Shown here piece by piece: positions 59,853 through 64,000 of a DNA stretch of 64,000 bases. The DNA is from an uncultured Azospirillum sp. (GTDB taxonomy: Bacteria; Pseudomonadota; Alphaproteobacteria; RF32; CAG-239). Both the position numbers and the translations under genes were made by a program. The notes beneath the pieces were generated by a model. That model did no database searches, had not been told where the DNA came from, and was given only the letters and a program-made list of their open reading frames with translations. The stretch covers positions 48,293-112,292 of the forward strand of contig CAMYUM010000002.1 of the NCBI GenBank assembly GCA_947301965.1. The letters run 5' to 3'. The first letter of the stretch is position 1, and each line of letters opens with the position of its first letter.

Positions 59853-59881
59853 TTGTAAATTAGCCCAAAAAGTGGTATAAT
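59853..59881 (+). promoter_or_regulatory. Sigma70-type promoter of 60008 gene
   Basis: TTGTAA - 17 nt (ending AGTGG) - TATAAT. Confidence 0.65.
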
Positions 59882-60007
59882 ATGGGCTGATAACAAATTA
59901 TTATGAATATACATATGTGTGTTTTTTGAAAGCCTTGAAGGGGTATATGCATAATTGTTTGTTTTTTATATTGAAAAATATGTTTAATTTTATAAAAAAC
60001 AAAAATT

Positions 60008-60517
60008 ATGGGAAATGCAATTTTTGCTGGTGTTATTACCATGGTGACAGTTTTTATTGTCGTCGACGGGGTAGTATCTATTATTGATAGATGTTTTTAT
60101 CCCGTATGTGAGGTAGTATTATCAGGTATCGTGGGAATTGTAACCGGTTTGATCGTGTTTTTTGTTGCTTTAGATAATAACAAAGAATATGAAAAAAGCT
60201 GGAAACAAGGCGAAACAGTTACTGTTCTTGTAAAGAGAGTGGACTTTAGACAAGGCAAAGTTTATATCTTGACGGAAGATTCTGAAGTTTTTACAAGATA
60301 TGCAACCGAATATAAGCTACTCATTCCCGGTGATACACTAGTCTATCTACGGAGCACTCAAGGCAAGACTCGTATTCTCTCTGTTAGGTATAGCGGAGAA
60401 GAATATCTCTCCCAAAATGTTGAGGAGGAGGTAAAGAAGAATCAGTCTGACGTAGTGTATATGCCCAATCCGAGCTATTACATCTATGGTGAGGGTGTGC
60501 CCGTTATTTGCTACTAA
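60008..60517 (+). CDS. Hypothetical protein with two N-terminal TM helices
   Basis: FAGVITMVTVFIVVDGVV; VVLSGIVGIVTGLIVFFVAL; beta-rich soluble region; SD-less aaaaattATG start. Confidence 0.7.
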   Translation: MGNAIFAGVITMVTVFIVVDGVVSIIDRCFYPVCEVVLSGIVGIVTGLIVFFVALDNNKEYEKSWKQGETVTVLVKRVDFRQGKVYILTEDSEVFTRYATEYKLLIPGDTLVYLRSTQGKTRILSVRYSGEEYLSQNVEEEVKKNQSDVVYMPNPSYYIYGEGVPVICY

Positions 60518-60527
60518 AGAACACAGA

Positions 60528-60563
60528 AAAACACTCCCTGCCGTGAGGCAAGGAGTGTTTTTG
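60528..60563 (+). terminator. Intrinsic terminator
   Basis: aacactccctgccgtgaggcaaggagtgtttttg. Confidence 0.85.
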
Positions 60564-60576
60564 TTTGTAAGGGCAG

Positions 60577-61122
60577 TTATAACCACTCTTTTGCCCACTC
60601 TTTGAGTTCTTCGGCAGAAATATCGTTAGGAAAACGTTCGCCTCTTAAAACTTTAGCTTGAGGGGCAAGTTTTTGCATGTTTGATCCGGAATCTCCGATA
60701 CCACTGGTACCGGAAGTAGCAAAAGGAATAATGGTCTTGCCGGAAAAATCATAGCTTTCGATAAATGTATCAATGATTGATGGTTCTCTATACCACCAAA
60801 TAGGAAAGCCGACAAAAACAATGTTGTATTTGCCCATGTTATCAACTTTTGAGGCTATTTGTGGGCGAGAATTTGTGTCAGCCATTTCTACAGAGCTGCG
60901 ACTTTTTTTATCTGTCCAGTCAAGGTCAGCATTTGTGTACGGTTGTGCCGGCTTGATTTCAAACAAATCGGCGTTGATTGTGTTGGCTAATGTTTCGGCA
61001 ACTTTTGCAGTTGTGCCTGTGGCACTAAAATAAGCAACTAACATATTATTTTCCTCCGCATGTGCGTTAAAATTACAAAATATTGTCATGATTGTTGTTA
61101 TAAGTAGTAATATTTTTTTCAT
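60577..61122 (-). CDS. Exported flavodoxin-like protein
   Basis: Signal-peptide-like MKKILLLITTIMTIFCNFNAHAEE followed by MLVAYFSATGTTAKVAETLAN FMN-binding loop; VFVGFPIWWYREPSIIDTFIESYDFSGKTIIPFATSG. Confidence 0.9.
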   Translation of the reverse strand: MKKILLLITTIMTIFCNFNAHAEENNMLVAYFSATGTTAKVAETLANTINADLFEIKPAQPYTNADLDWTDKKSRSSVEMADTNSRPQIASKVDNMGKYNIVFVGFPIWWYREPSIIDTFIESYDFSGKTIIPFATSGTSGIGDSGSNMQKLAPQAKVLRGERFPNDISAEELKEWAKEWL

Positions 61123-61132
61123 AACAAATTTC

Positions 61133-62299
61133 CTATAGACTTGCAGTTAAGATTTTTATGATTTCATCTTTGGTTAATGTCTTGTAACCGCCGGTTAGTA
61201 TAACAGTTGATTCAGCCATACCTTCAATCATATCTTTGGTTGCACCGAGTTCGGAAATATTCATTGCAAGTCCAAGTTTTTTCATCCAATCTTCCATAGC
61301 TTTTAAGCCTTCTTCAGCAATTTGTTGATCGGATTTGTCGGCAGAACTGATGTTCCAGACCTCAGTAGCAAATCTTTTGAATTTATTTAATCCATAAGAC
61401 ATAATATATCTGTAATAAGGTAATGATACTGCAGATAAGGTCATGCCGTGAGTGGCGTTAGTATAAGCACCAACGGCGTGTCCTAACATATGGACCATCC
61501 AATCGGTACTTTTGCCTTTAGAGATTAAAGTATTTAATGCCCAGGTTGCACTCCACATGATATTGGAACGAGCCTCGTAATCTTCAGGATTTTTAACGGC
61601 AATCATCGAGGAATGAATTACAGATTTCATTAATGCTTCAGCCAAATAATCACTGGTGTTATCGTCAGTACCGGAGAAGTATTGTTCGCAAATGTGATTA
61701 AAAATGTCGTAAACACCGGCCACCATCTGTCGTAATGGCAGAGAGTAGGTGAATTTGGGGTTCAAAATAGAAAATTTAGGCATAACTTCTTGACCGAAAA
61801 CATGACCAACTTTTCGGTTTTCTTGATGGTTGGTAATAACTGAGCCGCCATTCATTTCAGAACCGGTACCGGCCATAGTTAGGACACAGCCAACAGGTAC
61901 AATTTTACAAGTAGGTTCTTCAAAACGTACAAAATATTTTTGCCACGGATCGTCGTTACAATTTACTGAAACAGCTACGGCTTTGGCATAATCACAACAA
62001 GAACCACCTCCAACGGCAAGAAGTAAATCAACGTTATTTTCACGAGCGATGTTTATACCTTCATACAGTTTTTCAACCGTAGGGTTGGGCATTACACCAC
62101 TGTCTTCAATAATATTCTTGCCATTTGCTTTCAAGATTTGGATTACAGTGTCATAAATTCCATTCTTTTTGATAGAGCCACCACCATATATAAGTTGAAC
62201 ATTTTTGCCGTATTTTGGGAGTTCTTCGTTTAAATATTTTAGTGAATCATCACCAAAATAGAGTTTTGTCGGGTTACAATAACTAAAATTACCTAACAT
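61133..62299 (-). CDS. Iron-containing alcohol dehydrogenase (YqhD/butanol dehydrogenase-like)
   Basis: FSYCNPTKLYFGDDSLKYL; LLLAVGGGSCCDYAKAVA; TMAGTGSEMNGGSVITNHQENRKVG; MLGHAVGAYTNATHGMTLSAV. Confidence 0.95.
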   Translation of the reverse strand: MLGNFSYCNPTKLYFGDDSLKYLNEELPKYGKNVQLIYGGGSIKKNGIYDTVIQILKANGKNIIEDSGVMPNPTVEKLYEGINIARENNVDLLLAVGGGSCCDYAKAVAVSVNCNDDPWQKYFVRFEEPTCKIVPVGCVLTMAGTGSEMNGGSVITNHQENRKVGHVFGQEVMPKFSILNPKFTYSLPLRQMVAGVYDIFNHICEQYFSGTDDNTSDYLAEALMKSVIHSSMIAVKNPEDYEARSNIMWSATWALNTLISKGKSTDWMVHMLGHAVGAYTNATHGMTLSAVSLPYYRYIMSYGLNKFKRFATEVWNISSADKSDQQIAEEGLKAMEDWMKKLGLAMNISELGATKDMIEGMAESTVILTGGYKTLTKDEIIKILTASL

Positions 62300-62309
62300 A
62301 GTGTTCTCC

Positions 62310-63392
62310 TTATTTTAAATTGGTTTTGAAAAATTCTTCAATTTTATCGAACGGGATTTTTTCCAGGTTGTCGTACAAATCTACATGGTTTGCATCAGGA
62401 ACAATGTATAACTCTTTGTTTTCTCCGGTGAGTTTTTTGAACGCGTCTTCTGAGAAATAACGGCTGTGAGCTTTTTCACCGTGAACCATTAAAACAGCAC
62501 TTTTGATGGTGTCGCTATAAGCCAAAATAGGTTGGGTTATCAGTGAAAGAGCAGAAGTGGTGTTCCAGTGTCCGTTAGAGTTAATCGAACGTTTGTGGAA
62601 ACCGCGCGGTGTTTTGTAATATTCGAAATATTCTTTTACAAACAGCGGTTCGTTGCCGGTCAATTTATCAGGGAGGCCGGGAGCTTCGGCGTAAGTGCCT
62701 TTCATGGCGTCTTCGGTGCGTTGTGCGTTCAAGCTTTGGCGCAGTTTGTAGAGGTCATCTGCAGACATAGAATCATTATATCCTTTGGCGCTGACACGGG
62801 TCATGTCATACATGGTAGAAGTAACGGTTGCTTTAATGCGGGTATCTTGAGCGGCAGCATTAAGACCAAAACCACCAAAACCGCAAATCCCGATAATTCC
62901 GATTTTGTCTTTGTCAACATAAGACAGAGTGCTTAGGAAATCAACTGCGGCGCTAAAGTCTTCGGTATTGATATCGGGAGAAGCAACGTTGCGAACATCG
63001 CCCCCGGATTCACCGGTAAATGACGGGTCAAAGGCCAAAGTTACAAAACCGCGTTCGGCCAGTGTTTGGGCATACAAACCTGAAGCCTGTTCTTTAACAG
63101 CACCAAACGGACCGGAGACGGCAATGGCCGGAAATTGTTTGTTATCACGGTCTTTAGGAAGATAGATGTTGCCGACCAAAACAATGCCAAAACGGTTTTG
63201 AAATGATACGCGGTGAGTTTCAACTTTATCACTTTGAGGGAACACTTTGTCCCATTTTGAGTGAGGGTCAGACGGCTCAACAGCCAGGGCGTTGTCATTG
63301 TTTACGGCGGTATTATTCAAATTGGCCGAATAGTATTTTCCGCCGACAAAAATGACGAGGCAGAGCAGTAATAAAAATAATGTTTTTTTCAT
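62310..63392 (-). CDS. Exported alpha/beta hydrolase (dienelactone hydrolase-like)
   Basis: N-terminal signal/anchor; IGIIGICGFGGFGLNAAAQD nucleophile region (GICGFGG); MVHGEKAHSRYFSEDAF; DANHVDLYD. Confidence 0.88.
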   Translation of the reverse strand: MKKTLFLLLLCLVIFVGGKYYSANLNNTAVNNDNALAVEPSDPHSKWDKVFPQSDKVETHRVSFQNRFGIVLVGNIYLPKDRDNKQFPAIAVSGPFGAVKEQASGLYAQTLAERGFVTLAFDPSFTGESGGDVRNVASPDINTEDFSAAVDFLSTLSYVDKDKIGIIGICGFGGFGLNAAAQDTRIKATVTSTMYDMTRVSAKGYNDSMSADDLYKLRQSLNAQRTEDAMKGTYAEAPGLPDKLTGNEPLFVKEYFEYYKTPRGFHKRSINSNGHWNTTSALSLITQPILAYSDTIKSAVLMVHGEKAHSRYFSEDAFKKLTGENKELYIVPDANHVDLYDNLEKIPFDKIEEFFKTNLK

Positions 63393-63565
63393 GATTTTCT
63401 CCTTTTGATGATGGAATATTTTAGACTTGAGAGTGGGGGGAGAGTCAAGAAGTTTTTAGAAATATACAGGAAAATAGGAAGGCTTAAGATTTTTTTAATT
63501 TTGCAAAAATCAGTCTGAATTATATGGTGTGATTTATAACTTTTTGCAGAAGTGATGATATAGTA

Positions 63566-64000
63566 TCAGCTGTGGAATCTGCCTTTTAGTCGGTTGATGA
63601 GCTGTTGAGCAAAAGAGGTTTTTTGTGGCTTTTGCGACAGAGTATTGTTTGCAGATTGTTGGGATTTTTCAACAGTTTGTTCTTTGCGTTCTGTCAGTTT
63701 CTCACGCATTGCTTCAATTTTTTGAGCGGAGGCCTCCTTTTGTGCAGCTTGAAGAACAGTGGAATAATATTCACCGATATGATATTTTGTTTTTATTTCA
63801 TCATCACAGTAGAAGCCACTACCAACTTCTTCTGGAGCACCTCTTAAGCTGGTTAATTGATTGTGTTGGCAATTGAAATTTCCACCGACGGATTGCGGAG
63901 CTCCTTGCAGGTTGGTTAATTGATTGTATTCGCACATGAAATCTCTACCGACTGATTGCGGAGCTCCTTGCAGGCTGGTTAATTGATTGTATTCGCAACT
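63566..64000 (-). CDS. Leucine-rich-repeat-like protein, partial (N-terminus beyond right edge)
   Basis: Frame open from stop at 63566 to window end; CEYNQLTSLQGAPQSVGRDFM / CEYNQLTNLQGAPQSVGGNFN / CQHNQLTSLRGAPEEVGSGFY repeats; track start 63937 is an internal Met. Confidence 0.8.
   Translation of the reverse strand, partial: SCEYNQLTSLQGAPQSVGRDFMCEYNQLTNLQGAPQSVGGNFNCQHNQLTSLRGAPEEVGSGFYCDDEIKTKYHIGEYYSTVLQAAQKEASAQKIEAMREKLTERKEQTVEKSQQSANNTLSQKPQKTSFAQQLINRLKGRFHS
63809..63997 (-). repeat. 63-bp in-frame tandem repeat, 3 units visible (21-aa LRR-like)
   Basis: Units 63997-63935, 63934-63872, 63871-63809; continues to window edge. Confidence 0.9.

Noticed and set aside
63809-64000. Possible CRISPR array from regularly spaced repeats
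   Set aside because: 63-bp period is contiguous, in-frame coding (LRR-like), no variable spacers

Overview
The window looks like chromosomal DNA of a low-GC alphaproteobacterium, possibly gut-associated (inference from gene content such as the priA-atpHAGDC order; not verifiable here). Housekeeping content: UvrD/PcrA helicase, MoxR-DUF58 pair, MlaA/MlaC, Lon, HU, two tRNAs (Val-UAC, Phe-GAA), MTA/SAH nucleosidase, NagA/NagB/NagZ/MurQ amino-sugar and peptidoglycan recycling enzymes, XerC-like recombinase, PriA, the F1 ATP synthase operon, AccB/AccC, TrpS, Tag and ExoIII. Accessory content: a polysaccharide locus encoding a 1430-aa RgpF-ParB-like-HAD-RgpF fusion, MORN-like and leucine-rich-repeat-like proteins, a DUF4402 protein, several lineage-restricted-looking hypotheticals, and a flavodoxin/Fe-ADH/hydrolase operon. 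The most unusual signal is a set of seven dispersed transcription units (starts at 22851, 25561-, 28291, 29565, 40370, 51526, 60008). They share near-consensus sigma70-type promoters (often GGTATAA) and AT-rich leaders with little or no Shine-Dalgarno, often containing an ATTATTAA-like motif, with T directly before the ATG. Most encode orphan proteins, several visibly more GC-rich than their neighbours. Two of the promoters share an exact 34-bp repeat. No CRISPR array, rRNA operon, prophage or transposase was found.
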